DNA from: Roseobacter cerasinus | GTDB taxonomy: Bacteria > Pseudomonadota > Alphaproteobacteria > Rhodobacterales > Rhodobacteraceae | Direction of reading: 5' to 3' | Assembly (NCBI RefSeq): GCF_009811755.1 | Contig: NZ_BLIV01000007.1 | Span: 205,912 to 269,911 of the forward strand | DNA: 64,000 nucleotides | In this document: piece after piece, positions 36,009 through 45,796 of the stretch | How positions within the stretch are numbered: the first letter of the stretch is position 1 | How the letters are laid out: each line of letters starts with the position of its first letter | Notes under the pieces: model-generated | Seen by the model: the letters and a program-made list of their open reading frames with translations, nothing else | The model's database searches: none | What the model was told of the DNA's origin: nothing | Made by a program: the position numbers and the translations under genes

Positions 36009-37021
36009 TCAGCAGCCTCTTTGCTGGGCTGACCAAAGAGGCGTGTGGGCGCGGGAAAGCCGAAGCCGGTGCCGTCGGTCACCTTGACCTCATCCTCCCA
36101 CGGCAGGCGGTACTGACCTGCTGCGAGGTCGGTCATGTAGGTGTAGGGACAATCCTGCGCGCCGCCTTTGACGGCAACATAGCCGCGATGCCCGAACTGG
36201 TAGATGTTGTTCTCGACCCCCCAGCCAGCGCGCGCCTCTCGGATCAGGTCGGGGCGCAGTTCGGCCGTGATGATCTCATCGGCCCGACCAGAGGTGCCAT
36301 GGGCGATGATCGACCCGTCGAAGTCGACGATCATGCCTTCGCCCATGCTGTCAAACGTCCCGTCAGAGCCGCACATGCAAACATTTGCCGTGGCCATCAG
36401 ATTGCAGAACGCATTGGACTGATTGGTGAACTTCCAACTGTCGCGGATGGGGGCAGTGTAGCCTGCAGTACGGATCATGATCTCCGCCCCCTTATAGGCG
36501 CATTCGCGCGCCATCTCGGGGAACATGCCGTCATGGCAGATGATGAGCGCGATCTTGGACCCGTTTGGTCCGTCACAGACCGGGATGCCCTGATCTCCTG
36601 GCTCCCACGGCTCCACCGGCACCCAGGGGTGCATTTTGCGGTAGTAGAGTTGGATCTCACCTTCATCATCGATGATGAGCCCGGAATTGTAGGGCATGCC
36701 GCCGGGGTTCAATTCCATAATGGAAAAGCAGCCCCAGATTTTGTGTTCCACGCACGCGGCCTTGAACGCGGCAACCTCGGGGCCATCAAGGCTGCACATG
36801 ATCTTGGGGTTGATGTCCATCGACAGGCCGTGCAGCGCGTATTCCGGGAAGACGACCAGATCCATCGTGCCCATATTGCGCCGGGCCTTGCCCACCATAT
36901 CCACGATCTTTTGCGTCTGCGCGGCGAGGTCGTCTGAGGTTACGATCGTTGGCAATTGCAGCTGCACCATCCCGATGACGACGCCGTTTTCCGATTTGTT
37001 CAAACCACCCAAGCCGTTCAT
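36005..37021 (-). CDS. amiF: Formamidase (nitrilase superfamily, AmiF type)
   Basis: A 338-residue nitrilase-superfamily amidase very like AmiF formamidases. The triad is E60 ([10 protein letters not shown]), K129 (YYRKMHPW) and C162 (IICHDG). [16 protein letters not shown] and [14 protein letters not shown] are AmiF landmarks, and length fits the family. AmiF hydrolyses formamide to formate and ammonia. Here it sits between a BMP-type permease (10 bp upstream) and biuret hydrolase (4-bp overlap), so the real substrate could be formamide or an N-formyl intermediate of the same pathway. Confidence 0.9.
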   Translation of the reverse strand: MNGLGGLNKSENGVVIGMVQLQLPTIVTSDDLAAQTQKIVDMVGKARRNMGTMDLVVFPEYALHGLSMDINPKIMCSLDGPEVAAFKAACVEHKIWGCFSIMELNPGGMPYNSGLIIDDEGEIQLYYRKMHPWVPVEPWEPGDQGIPVCDGPNGSKIALIICHDGMFPEMARECAYKGAEIMIRTAGYTAPIRDSWKFTNQSNAFCNLMATANVCMCGSDGTFDSMGEGMIVDFDGSIIAHGTSGRADEIITAELRPDLIREARAGWGVENNIYQFGHRGYVAVKGGAQDCPYTYMTDLAAGQYRLPWEDEVKVTDGTGFGFPAPTRLFGQPSKEAAE

Positions 37022-37031
37022 GGTGTGCCTC

Positions 37032-37955
37032 CTATTTTGTGATGGACAATTCCCCCGGCGCGCCCTCTTGCGCTTTTCCGGGGGTCGAGGTGAGGATCAG
37101 CAGCGCCAGCGTCAAAACATAAGGTGCCGCAAAAAAGAGGTAGTAGCCCGAGGTCACGCCCACGGTTTGCAGCGCCGGCCCAATCGCGCCTGCAGCGCCG
37201 AAAAGAAGGGCTGCCGCGAGGCACATCACCGGGTTCCAGCGGGCAAAGATCACCAGCGCTACGGCCATCAGTCCTTGGCCGGATGAGATGCCTTCGTTCC
37301 AACTGCCGGGATAATAGAGCGACAGATACGCCCCGCCGATCCCGGCCAAGGCACCGCCCGCTGCGGTAGACCACAGGCGGATGCCATCGGGATTCACGCC
37401 AATGGCACGGGCGGCTTCGGTGCTGTCACCCACGACGCGGATGCGCAGGCCAAGGGCTGCGTTTTTGAAAAACCATGCCATGGCAAAGGCCAGCACCACG
37501 CCCACAACAAACAGCGCGTTGATCTGCAGGGCCGCCTGAACCTGCGGGATGTCTGACCACCACCCAAAGGGAATAGCCGGCAGGTCCGGTGCAATGGGCT
37601 GGACATAGGATTTGCCGAAAAAGAAGGCGAGGCCAATTCCAAGCAGCATCAGCGCGATGCCCATGGCGATGTCATTGACCCCCCTGAACCGGCAGATCCA
37701 GCCGTGAAACAGGCCGAAGACCGCACCTGCGATGGCGGCCGCCAGCACACCGACCCAGGGCGAGCCCGTCTCGAAGGCGATGGCATAGCCTGCCATTGCG
37801 CCAAAGACCAACGTACCTTCGAGCCCGAGGTTGATGCGCCCCGAACGCTCCGTCAGGCATTCGCCGAGCGACACAAAAAGGAACGGGGTCGAAACGCGGA
37901 TCGCGCCGCCCAGCATTGCGATGGGTACGGCCCAAAGGCCCAGATCTTCGCTCAT
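37032..37955 (-). CDS. BMP/nucleoside-type ABC importer permease (second)
   Basis: A 307-residue permease of the BPD_transp_2 (LivM/YufQ-like) class with eight or more hydrophobic segments. LGECLTERSGRINLGLEGTL near residue 30 is the conserved family motif, and AIGVNPDGIRLWSTAAGGAL is the cytoplasmic loop. I start at the ATG at 37955, which overlaps the preceding permease stop by 4 bp; an ATG 15 bp further upstream is possible. It forms the channel with its neighbour for a nucleobase-, nucleoside- or ureide-like ligand. Confidence 0.9.
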   Translation of the reverse strand: MSEDLGLWAVPIAMLGGAIRVSTPFLFVSLGECLTERSGRINLGLEGTLVFGAMAGYAIAFETGSPWVGVLAAAIAGAVFGLFHGWICRFRGVNDIAMGIALMLLGIGLAFFFGKSYVQPIAPDLPAIPFGWWSDIPQVQAALQINALFVVGVVLAFAMAWFFKNAALGLRIRVVGDSTEAARAIGVNPDGIRLWSTAAGGALAGIGGAYLSLYYPGSWNEGISSGQGLMAVALVIFARWNPVMCLAAALLFGAAGAIGPALQTVGVTSGYYLFFAAPYVLTLALLILTSTPGKAQEGAPGELSITK

Positions 37956-39052
37956 CTCGGGTCCTCCCACAGCTCGGGCCGGAAGAATTTGATCCGCCCG
38001 TAAAGGGTCTCGGACAAAAGAAGCATCACGAAAACGATGCCCTGCATCACGAGGATTGTGGCGTCGGGCAAGTCCATCCGCCTTTGGATCAGGCCAGACG
38101 ATGCCTCAAACCCGGCAAGCAGGATTGCGACCGGGATGATAGCCAACGGGTTGTGACGGGCGAGAAAGGCCACCAGGATGCCCGTATAGCCATAGCCCAC
38201 CACCAGAGACGCGTTGGCTGATCCGTGGATCGCAGCGACCTCAAAAAAACCGGCCAGACCGGCCATCGCACCGCCAAGTGTGGTGAATCCAACGATCAGC
38301 TTCGCCACCGGCAGGCCCTGGACTTGAGCGGCGCGCACATTGTCACCCGCGATCCGAGCGGCGAAACCGATGGTCGTCCGGTCGGTCAATACCCAGCAGA
38401 GCACGCAAGCAATGGTCCCCACGCCAAAGCCCCAATGCACTTCGATCCCGATGGGCATGTTGCCGACGCGCAGCGCATCAGCGAGAGGGGCTGTCGATGG
38501 CTTGTTCAAACTGGCCGGGTCGCGAAACATGCCTTCGACCAGGTGGTTCATCAGCGCAATCGCGATATAGGCCATCAACAGCGACGCGATGGTTTCATTC
38601 ACACCGCGTTTGATCCGTAACAGCCCGACCAAGCCGATCCAAAGACCACCCACGGCCATCGCCGCAAAGGCCATGGCAGGCAGTCCCACAACGCCCGGCA
38701 GGCTGGCAAGCCATACGCCCGTGACGGCGGCCGCCAAACCGCCCAGAGCGATGGCCCCTTCGCCCCCAATCACCACGAGGCCGAGGCGTGCGGGCAGCGC
38801 GACGCAGAGCCCGGCAAAAAGCAGCGGGGCCACCCGTGACAATGTGTTCTTCCAGGAAAACGCCGTGCCAAAGGCGGCCTTGAACACCAAGGAAAAGAAC
38901 TCGATCGGTGAATTCCCGAGCGCCAGCAAGAACAGCGAAAATACCGCGAGCCCCGCAATGAGAGCTGCCACCGGGATTGCCACCGCCTCAAGCCGGGGCA
39001 GCCAAATGGCCAGCCCCGGTAATGTCGGTACCCGTGTCGCGGTACTGTCCAT
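37952..39052 (-). CDS. BMP/nucleoside-type ABC importer permease (first)
   Basis: A 366-residue permease, longer at the N-terminus than its partner. It contains VALPARLGLVVIGGEGAIALG, the motif equivalent to the one in the second permease, and RIKRGVNETIASLLMAYIAI. A cytoplasmic tail of about 20 residues precedes the first helix. It starts 4 bp after the solute-binding protein stop and overlaps the second permease by 4 bp. Confidence 0.9.
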   Translation of the reverse strand: MDSTATRVPTLPGLAIWLPRLEAVAIPVAALIAGLAVFSLFLLALGNSPIEFFSLVFKAAFGTAFSWKNTLSRVAPLLFAGLCVALPARLGLVVIGGEGAIALGGLAAAVTGVWLASLPGVVGLPAMAFAAMAVGGLWIGLVGLLRIKRGVNETIASLLMAYIAIALMNHLVEGMFRDPASLNKPSTAPLADALRVGNMPIGIEVHWGFGVGTIACVLCWVLTDRTTIGFAARIAGDNVRAAQVQGLPVAKLIVGFTTLGGAMAGLAGFFEVAAIHGSANASLVVGYGYTGILVAFLARHNPLAIIPVAILLAGFEASSGLIQRRMDLPDATILVMQGIVFVMLLLSETLYGRIKFFRPELWEDPR

Positions 39053-39056
39053 GGCG

Positions 39057-40163
39057 TTAGCTGGTCGAGCCGATCACGCCCTCGACGAGGTAGTCCATGC
39101 TTTCCAGGGCGATGTCGTCCTCAACAAAGCTCTGTCCCGCAGCCGCGATCACGTTGCCCGCGTTGTCCTTCAGCGGGCCTTTGATGGCAGCAAATCCACC
39201 TGCCATGATCTTGGCCTTGGTGGCGTCGTATTGCTTGCGGGCCGCGTCTGAGACCGCAGGGCCAAGCGGGCTCATCTTGATGAAGCCATCTGCCAGTCCA
39301 CCACGCACAAAGTTGTCGATTGTGCCGCCTTCCATCGCGGTTTTGACCATCCCGGTATAGACCCCGGCCCAGTTCCACTCGGCCCCGGTCAGGTATTTTT
39401 CGGGCGCGAGCGGCGATTGGTTGGCGTGGTAGCCACAGATGAGCGCGTCCCGTGCCGCAGCGGTTTCCATCACGACCTTGGGCCCATCCACATGGCAGGT
39501 GATGACGTCGCAGCCCTGGTCTGCCAAGGCGTTCGTGGCCTCCGCCTCTTTGACGGCGAGCGACCATTCGCCAGTGAAAATGACCTGACAGGTGATCTCA
39601 GGATCGACCTGACGCGCGCCCAACAGGAACGAATTGATGTTTAGCAGTACCTGCGGGATGGGCTTGGCCGCGACAAAGCCGATCTTTTTCGTCTTGGTTG
39701 CGTGACCTGCGGTGATGCCGTTGAGGTACTGGCCCATGCCGATATAGCCAAAGTAGCTTCCGACATTGGTCGGGTGTTTGTCGGCGGACCACAGACCCGC
39801 GGCGTGCTGGAACCGCACACCTTCGTGCTTGGGCGCGATATCGAGGATATGCGGGTCGAAATAGCCAAATGAGGTAGGAAACAGCAGCTTCACCCCATCA
39901 AAATTGATCATGGATTCCATTGAGCTTTGGACATCGACAGTTTCAGGCACGTTTTCCTCTTCGACCACTTTAACGCCGTCCATCGCTTTGACAGCCGCCG
40001 CACCCTCTGCGTGGGCCTGGTTGTAGCCAAAGTCATCTTTGGGCCCGACATAGATAAAGCCCACAGTCAGCTCGTCCGCCGCCAGTGCGGTTTGCGGCAA
40101 AAGAGAGGTGGCAGCCACAGCGCCTGTTGAGGCCAGGAGCGTACGGCGTGAAATACGTGTCAT
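39057..40163 (-). CDS. BMP-family solute-binding protein of the importer
   Basis: A 368-residue periplasmic binding protein of the Med/BMP family, which binds purine nucleosides and related heterocycles. The signal is of twin-arginine type (ISRRTLLASTG, cleavage after TALA) rather than a lipoprotein signal. Family landmarks are LTVGFIYVGPKDDFGYNQAH, NVGSYFGYIGMGQYLNGITA and DVITCHVDGPKVV. It heads an operon of eight genes with two permeases, formamidase, biuret hydrolase, ATPase, a second cysteine hydrolase and a cupin. A palindrome at 40266-40282 lies about 100 bp upstream. Confidence 0.92.
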   Translation of the reverse strand: MTRISRRTLLASTGAVAATSLLPQTALAADELTVGFIYVGPKDDFGYNQAHAEGAAAVKAMDGVKVVEEENVPETVDVQSSMESMINFDGVKLLFPTSFGYFDPHILDIAPKHEGVRFQHAAGLWSADKHPTNVGSYFGYIGMGQYLNGITAGHATKTKKIGFVAAKPIPQVLLNINSFLLGARQVDPEITCQVIFTGEWSLAVKEAEATNALADQGCDVITCHVDGPKVVMETAAARDALICGYHANQSPLAPEKYLTGAEWNWAGVYTGMVKTAMEGGTIDNFVRGGLADGFIKMSPLGPAVSDAARKQYDATKAKIMAGGFAAIKGPLKDNAGNVIAAAGQSFVEDDIALESMDYLVEGVIGSTS

Positions 40164-40265
40164 GTTTTGAAACCCCCATATTGAGCGCCGGACATGGGCG
40201 CGGCATTGTGCACAAAGTCTAGGACGGGGGTGCGGTGCTGACTTCTGCTCAAATTTCCCCGGATC

Positions 40266-40282
40266 GATGCATTTTTTGCACC
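40266..40282. promoter_or_regulatory. LysR-type palindrome upstream of the BMP operon
   Basis: On the minus strand it reads GGTGCAAAAAATGCATC, matching 15 of 17 bases of the site at 41200-41216. It contains TGC-N7-GCA, a T-N11-A LysR motif. It sits just after the lysR stop codon and about 100 bp before the binding-protein start. Confidence 0.6.
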
Positions 40283-40283
40283 A

Positions 40284-41183
40284 CTACTCCAGGCGCTGCA
40301 GCGACTGGACCAGTTGCTGGGCAAAGCGCGCAGATGCGACGGGTAACACGCGCCCGCGCAATTGCCCCAAGAGCAGGTTGCCATGCGGCACCTCGGGAGC
40401 GGCCAGTGGGCGCGAGACGAGGTTGGTTGCGCCCGACAGATCAAGGCCAATCGGGAATTGGAAACTGATCATATCCTCCCATTGTCCGTAGTGGCGCATG
40501 AAGTCGAAACTTTCGGATTCGATCATCGGGTTAAGCGAAATGGAGGACAGCCGCCGCGACGCGGTCTCAAGGATGTTGCGCACGGCGAATTTGCTCGATG
40601 GTGCTGTGTGTGGGTGGCGCAGGCAATCACGCAGCCGCACCTCGGGTTGCTCAGCCAATGGGTGATCCGCGCGCATGACCGCATGAATGGGTTGCGCGAT
40701 GGCAAAGACCACTTCGAAATCCACCATGGTTTGCGGCTCAAAGACCAGGGCCAGATCACTGGAAAATTCGGCCAATTCACGCTCGGCCTCGACCCTGTCA
40801 CGGGCATTGACCGAGAAGGTCACACCTGGATGGTCTTCGCGGTATTGAGCGATTTGATGCGGCAGGAAATAGGGCAAGAGCGCCTGAGAACAGGCGACCG
40901 AAACGTGGCCGCGTCGCACCCCCGACAGGTCTGCAACCTGCGAGCGCAGGCGCGCAAACTCGGACCCTTGGCTGCGGATGAACTGCAACAGCATCTCACC
41001 TGCCGGGTTCAGACGGACACCGCGCGGCAGGCGTTCGAATATCTCATAGCCGAACTCATCCTCAAACCGGTTGATCCGCCGGTTGAGCGCTGAGGCGGTG
41101 ATGTGCATGTCTTCGGCGGCCTTGCGGATGGACCCTGCGCGGATCACCCCTTCGATGAATTCGTAGTCTTTGAGGTGTCGCAT
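40284..41183 (-). CDS. LysR-family transcriptional regulator
   Basis: A 299-residue regulator. The winged HTH is at residues 1-65 (IRAGSIRKAAEDMHITASAL, then RINRFEDEFGYEIFERLPRG), followed by a two-lobed periplasmic-binding-like effector domain from about 90. I start at the ATG at 41183; longer upstream readings have no homology. It lies between the divergent allophanate hydrolase operon and the BMP operon. Matching palindromes sit in front of both, so it probably controls both in response to a pathway compound. Confidence 0.92.
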   Translation of the reverse strand: MRHLKDYEFIEGVIRAGSIRKAAEDMHITASALNRRINRFEDEFGYEIFERLPRGVRLNPAGEMLLQFIRSQGSEFARLRSQVADLSGVRRGHVSVACSQALLPYFLPHQIAQYREDHPGVTFSVNARDRVEAERELAEFSSDLALVFEPQTMVDFEVVFAIAQPIHAVMRADHPLAEQPEVRLRDCLRHPHTAPSSKFAVRNILETASRRLSSISLNPMIESESFDFMRHYGQWEDMISFQFPIGLDLSGATNLVSRPLAAPEVPHGNLLLGQLRGRVLPVASARFAQQLVQSLQRLE

Positions 41184-41199
41184 CTGCGCCTTTCCGAGC

Positions 41200-41216
41200 G
41201 GTGCAAAAAACGCACC
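41200..41216. promoter_or_regulatory. LysR-type palindrome in the lysR/allophanate hydrolase gap
   Basis: GGTGC-N7-GCACC, reading GGTGCAAAAAACGCACC. It contains T-N11-A and lies 17 bp upstream of lysR and about 107 bp upstream of the allophanate hydrolase start. A near-copy stands in front of the BMP operon. Confidence 0.6.
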
Positions 41217-41322
41217 GGTTTTGTGAAAACATAGCATTTGTGTAATCGGCCCCGTCACCCGACCGTTGAAAGAACCAACAACTGGGGGTCTGAACGATGC
41301 CGCGATTGACGCGATCTTTGGC

Positions 41323-43122
41323 ATGAGTGCTGCAATTCCACTCACTTTGGACGCGCTGCGGTCTGCCTATGCCCAAGGGACATCTCCCGTCGAGGTGGTG
41401 GCCCAGGTCTATGACCGAATCGACGCGGTAGCCGATCCCGGCATTTTCATCACTCTGTTTGACCGCGCACAGGTCGAAGCGGCTGCCCATGCGTTGGGAG
41501 CATACGACCCGAACCTGCCGCTTTGGGGTGTGCCCTTTGCGATCAAGGACAACATGGATGTCGCAGGCGAAGTCACAACGGCGGGGTGCCCGGACTTTGC
41601 CTATACCGCTGAGGCCACATCCACCGTGGTGCAAAACCTCTTGGATGCGGGCGCGCTTCTGATCGGTAAGACCAACCTCGATCAATTCGCAACCGGTCTT
41701 GTTGGGGTACGTACACCCTATGGCGCGCCGTTGAATTCGATTGATCCCGACATTGTACCGGGCGGCTCGTCCGGTGGATCCGGTGTTGCTGTCGGCCATG
41801 GCATCGTCACCTTCGCTTTGGGCACCGATACGGCAGGGTCGGGCCGGGTGCCGGCCGCCTTGAACAACATTGTCGGGCTGAAGCCAACACTTGGGTCGCT
41901 GTCTGCCACTGGGCTGGTGCCAGCTTGCCGAACCCTCGACACGATCTCGGTTTTTGCGCTCACGGTCGCGGATGCCTACGCGGCCTTTGGCGTTGCGGCC
42001 TCATATGATGCCGCCGACAGCTATTCGCGCGCCATTGGCATTGCCCCCCTTGCGCAACCAGCCCCGTACCCGGTGATCGCGATCCCGTCCCCGGACAGTA
42101 TCCGCTTCGAAGGGGACACAGCGCAGGCTGCATCCTTTGCGTCCGTCATCGAAGCGCTGCAGGAACAAGGCGCTGTGATCCGTGAGATCGACTTTTCAGC
42201 CCTCTATGACGTGGCCGAAATGCTCTATTACGGCCCGTGGGTGGCCGAACGCTATGCCGCCACCGAAGCGTTGATGACCACAAACCCGGATGCGCTATTC
42301 CCGGTGACACGCAAGATCATCAGCGGGGCAGAGGCGCTGACGGCCGTTGATGCGTTCAAGGGGCTCTACCGTCTCAAAGATCTGATCCGCAAAGCGGAAC
42401 CGCTGATTGACGGCTGCGACGCGCTGTGTGTGCCGACGATCCCGACCTTTTTTACTGTCGCGGAGCTGGAGGCTGACCCAATTGGGCCGAACAACAAGCT
42501 GGGGACGTATACCAATTTCGTGAATTTGATGGATATGTGCGGCATCGCAGTTCCGGCACCGCCGCGCAGTGATGGCCGCCCTGGAAGTGTCACGTTTCTG
42601 GCAAGCGCGGGCGAAGACGCCAAGGTCGCGTCGCTGGCGACACGCGTGGAGGCCATGGGCACCAGAACCCTGGGCGCAACGGATTGGGCGAGACCTGCTG
42701 CCCCGGTCCTGGCCGCACCTTGTTCCAGCGCGATCCAGATTGCAGTGTGCGGCGCCCATATGGACGGTCTTCCGCTAAACGAACACCTGACAAGTCGCGG
42801 AGCCATCAAGGTCAAAACGACCAGGACGGCTGCGGATTATGGCTTTTATGCGTTGCCCAGTGACGACGTGGCGCGCCCTGCATTGGTGCGCCACGCGACC
42901 GAGCAGGGCGCTGAGGTCAGCCTCGAGATCTGGGAAATGCCCGAGGCGCAATTCGGCAGTTTCATGAAAACCATCCCCGCGCCCTTGGGCATAGGCACCA
43001 TCAAGCTGGTCGATGGGTCTACGGTTCAAGGGTTCCTCTGCGAAGCGGTCGCCATTGATGGCGCCACAGACATCACCGACCTCGCCGATTGGCGAGCATA
43101 TATTGCGCAATCGCGCACATAA
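41323..43122 (+). CDS. atzF: Allophanate hydrolase (amidase signature family)
   Basis: A 599-residue two-domain enzyme like AtzF and the hydrolase half of urea amidolyase. The N-terminal amidase-signature domain has K75 (FAIKDNMDV), the GGSSGGSG loop (147-154) and nucleophile S173 (DTAGSGRVP), forming the Ser-cisSer-Lys triad. Residues about 455-599 form the allophanate hydrolase C-terminal domain (IQIAVCGAHMDGLPLNEHL, then GFLCEAVA near the end). It splits allophanate toward ammonia and carbon dioxide. I start at the ATG at 41323, which gives the family length; a TTG start at 41266 is possible. No urea carboxylase is encoded nearby, so the source of allophanate is more likely biuret than urea. 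Confidence 0.93.
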   Translation: MSAAIPLTLDALRSAYAQGTSPVEVVAQVYDRIDAVADPGIFITLFDRAQVEAAAHALGAYDPNLPLWGVPFAIKDNMDVAGEVTTAGCPDFAYTAEATSTVVQNLLDAGALLIGKTNLDQFATGLVGVRTPYGAPLNSIDPDIVPGGSSGGSGVAVGHGIVTFALGTDTAGSGRVPAALNNIVGLKPTLGSLSATGLVPACRTLDTISVFALTVADAYAAFGVAASYDAADSYSRAIGIAPLAQPAPYPVIAIPSPDSIRFEGDTAQAASFASVIEALQEQGAVIREIDFSALYDVAEMLYYGPWVAERYAATEALMTTNPDALFPVTRKIISGAEALTAVDAFKGLYRLKDLIRKAEPLIDGCDALCVPTIPTFFTVAELEADPIGPNNKLGTYTNFVNLMDMCGIAVPAPPRSDGRPGSVTFLASAGEDAKVASLATRVEAMGTRTLGATDWARPAAPVLAAPCSSAIQIAVCGAHMDGLPLNEHLTSRGAIKVKTTRTAADYGFYALPSDDVARPALVRHATEQGAEVSLEIWEMPEAQFGSFMKTIPAPLGIGTIKLVDGSTVQGFLCEAVAIDGATDITDLADWRAYIAQSRT

Positions 43123-43167
43123 ATCCGCGGCCCACCGAAACGGCTGCCCGCCAACAGGAGAAGACGC

Positions 43168-44769
43168 ATGACAAAGATAAACCGCCGATCCCTACTGGCC
43201 GCCGGGGCCGCCAGCGCTTCGATGCTGCCGTTCCTGCGCGCCATGCCGGCCCATGCGGCTGGTGATGACGTGATGGTCGCGGTCAACGGTCAGACAATCA
43301 ACAGCCTTGATCTGCACCGCACGGGCACCAACCGTCCCAGCTATCAGGTCGCGATCAACTGCTATGACCGGCTGGTATCATTCGGGACCAAACCTTCGTC
43401 TGGTGGTGGCTTGGAGTTTGATTATTCTAAGGTCGAACCGGAACTTGCCGAAAGCTGGACCGTTTCGGACGATGGGTTGATCCTGACATTCACCTTGCGC
43501 GATGCCACGTTTCAGGATGGCAGCCCGGTGACGGCAGAGGACGTCAAATGGTCTTTTGATCGCGCGGTTTCTTTGGGCGGGTTCCCGGCAGTGCAGATGA
43601 AAGCGGGAGGGTTTACCCGGCCCGATCAATTTGTGGCCGTTGACGCCAAGACGTTCCAAATTACGCTGGATTTCGCCTCCAAACTGGCGATCCCCGACCT
43701 TGCGGTGCCGATCCCCTTTGTCATCAACTCCAAGGTGGCCATCGCGAACGCCACCGAAGAGGACCCGTGGGCGACCGAGTATTTACACCAGAACACCATC
43801 GGTTCGGGCGCGTACAAGGCTGCGCGTTGGGTCCCTGGCGAGCAACTCGTCTATGAGCGCTACGATAACTGGGCCAGCGGTCCGCTGCCTGCCTACAAGC
43901 GCGTGGTCATCCGCGAAGTGCCATCGGCAGCCACACGGCGCGCTTTAATCGAAAAGGGTGATGTGCAGCTGTCCTTCAACATCCCCAGCAAGGACGCCGC
44001 TGAGTTGGCGGAGACCCTGACCGTGAACTCCACTCCGATTGCCAATGCGATCAATTGCATCGGGCTCAATACCAAATTTGAGCCGTTCCAGGACAGCGAC
44101 GTGCGCAAGGCCGTGGCCTATGCCATTCCCTACAAGGCGATCTTTGAGGCGGCGGCCTTTGGCCGGGGCAACCCGCTTTGGGGTGAAGAGACCGAGCGGT
44201 CCGACATCGCGTGGCCGCGCAAAACGGGCTATTTCGAAGATCTGGAGAAGGCCAAGGAGCATCTGGCCAAATCCGCTTATCCCGATGGGTTCGAGGTGCC
44301 GTTTTCGATCAGCTTGAATCAGGTGGATTGGATGGAGCCCACAGCACTCTTGCTGCAGGAAAACCTCGCCAAGATCGGCATTACCGTCACCATCGACAAG
44401 ATCCCCGGCGCCAACTGGCGGACCGCCTCGCTGGTGGAAAAACGTCTGGCGTTCCACCTCGAAGGGTTCGGCGGCTGGCTGGATACGCCGGATTACTACT
44501 TCTTTTGGGCCTACAAGGACGGGCATCTCTTTAACTCATCGAACTATCGCAACGAAGAGATCGAGACACTGGTCGACACGACGCTCCACATTCCAGTCGA
44601 TGATCCGGCATATGAGGGCAACATCAAACGCATGTTTGAGATTGCGCTGGATGAACTGCCCCGCATTCCGCTCTGGCAGCCAGCGCTGAACGTGGCCCTG
44701 AACGGTTCAAAAGACTACGAGTTCTGGTTCCACCGCCAGCTCGACGTCCGCCCGATCAAGCCCGCCTGA
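43168..44769 (+). CDS. ABC importer solute-binding protein, Dpp type (SBP family 5), second system
   Basis: A 533-residue periplasmic binding protein with a twin-arginine signal (INRRSLLAAGAAS, cleavage after PAHAA). It shows ELAESWTVSDDGLILTFTLR and DSDVRKAVAYAIPYKAIFEA, both family 5 landmarks. It starts 45 bp after allophanate hydrolase and is followed immediately by two permeases and a fused ATPase, forming a second complete importer within the nitrogen locus. Family 5 proteins bind peptides but also opines, nickel and many amides. Confidence 0.92.
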   Translation: MTKINRRSLLAAGAASASMLPFLRAMPAHAAGDDVMVAVNGQTINSLDLHRTGTNRPSYQVAINCYDRLVSFGTKPSSGGGLEFDYSKVEPELAESWTVSDDGLILTFTLRDATFQDGSPVTAEDVKWSFDRAVSLGGFPAVQMKAGGFTRPDQFVAVDAKTFQITLDFASKLAIPDLAVPIPFVINSKVAIANATEEDPWATEYLHQNTIGSGAYKAARWVPGEQLVYERYDNWASGPLPAYKRVVIREVPSAATRRALIEKGDVQLSFNIPSKDAAELAETLTVNSTPIANAINCIGLNTKFEPFQDSDVRKAVAYAIPYKAIFEAAAFGRGNPLWGEETERSDIAWPRKTGYFEDLEKAKEHLAKSAYPDGFEVPFSISLNQVDWMEPTALLLQENLAKIGITVTIDKIPGANWRTASLVEKRLAFHLEGFGGWLDTPDYYFFWAYKDGHLFNSSNYRNEEIETLVDTTLHIPVDDPAYEGNIKRMFEIALDELPRIPLWQPALNVALNGSKDYEFWFHRQLDVRPIKPA

Positions 44770-44770
44770 C

Positions 44771-45796
44771 ATGGCAAGCCGTGCGCGCATAGTCGGCGGA
44801 CGGCTTTTGCAGGCCATCCCGGTTGTAATCGGGGTGGTCATCATCACCTTTGTACTGACACGTGCGCTGCCAGGGGATCCGGCGGCGTATTTTGCGGGCG
44901 ACGCGGCGGATGAGGCCTCGATCCAGCAAGTGCGCGAGGCGCTAGGGCTCGACAAGTCGATGCCGGAGCAATTCCTGCGTTATGTGGGCGATCTGTTGCG
45001 TGGGGATCTTGGTACGAGCCTCTCCACCGGCCAGTCAGTGCTGGACGACCTTGCGCGCCGCCTGCCTGCGTCGCTGGAACTGACGCTCACCGCACTGATC
45101 CTGTCCTGCATAGTTGCCATCCCTCTTGGCGTGATGGCCGCCACCGCGCCGGGGTCGTGGAAGGACCATCTGTGCCGGGTGTTTGTCACGGCAGGCGTAT
45201 CGCTCCCGACCTTTTTCACAGGCATCCTGCTGATCTACATTTTTTACTTTGTGCTGGAGCTTGCGCCGGCCCCGCTTGGGCGGTTGGATTTTATCTTTAT
45301 CGAACCCGATCCTGTCACTGGGTTTTACCTTATCGACAGCGCCATGGCCCGCGATTGGGAAACGTTTTGGGGCGCTGCGAAACAGCTGGTCCTCCCGGCC
45401 TGCACCATGGCGCTTTTTACCCTCGCGCCCATCGCCCGAATGACACGCGCAGCGATGCTGGCGGCCCTGTCATCGGATTACATCCGCACGGCCCGCGCCG
45501 CCGGTTTGGCCCGCCGCACGGTGCTGATGCGCTATGCGTTTCGCAACGCCATGCTGCCGGTGGTCACGACGCTGGGGATGGTCTTTTCTTTCGCATTGGG
45601 GGCGAATGTTCTGGTGGAAAAAGTCTTTGCCTGGCCGGGCATCGGATCCTATGCGGTCGATGCGCTGGTGGCCTCTGACTATGCGGCCGTTCAGGGGTTT
45701 GTCCTGACAATGGCGCTGCTCTTTGTGGCGCTGAACCTTTTGATTGACCTGGCCTATGCCGCCATAGACCCGCGCATCGGGTTCGACGGCGCATGA
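44771..45796 (+). CDS. ABC importer permease, DppB type, second system
   Basis: A 341-residue permease. The first helix is GRLLQAIPVVIGVVIITFVL, followed by PGDPAAYFAGDAADEASI. The EAA loop is RAAGLARRTVLMRYAFRNA. It carries an extra loop of about 30 residues (around 170-200) between helices compared with the first system's DppB. It begins 1 bp after the binding-protein stop and overlaps the DppC-type gene by 4 bp. Confidence 0.92.
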   Translation: MASRARIVGGRLLQAIPVVIGVVIITFVLTRALPGDPAAYFAGDAADEASIQQVREALGLDKSMPEQFLRYVGDLLRGDLGTSLSTGQSVLDDLARRLPASLELTLTALILSCIVAIPLGVMAATAPGSWKDHLCRVFVTAGVSLPTFFTGILLIYIFYFVLELAPAPLGRLDFIFIEPDPVTGFYLIDSAMARDWETFWGAAKQLVLPACTMALFTLAPIARMTRAAMLAALSSDYIRTARAAGLARRTVLMRYAFRNAMLPVVTTLGMVFSFALGANVLVEKVFAWPGIGSYAVDALVASDYAAVQGFVLTMALLFVALNLLIDLAYAAIDPRIGFDGA

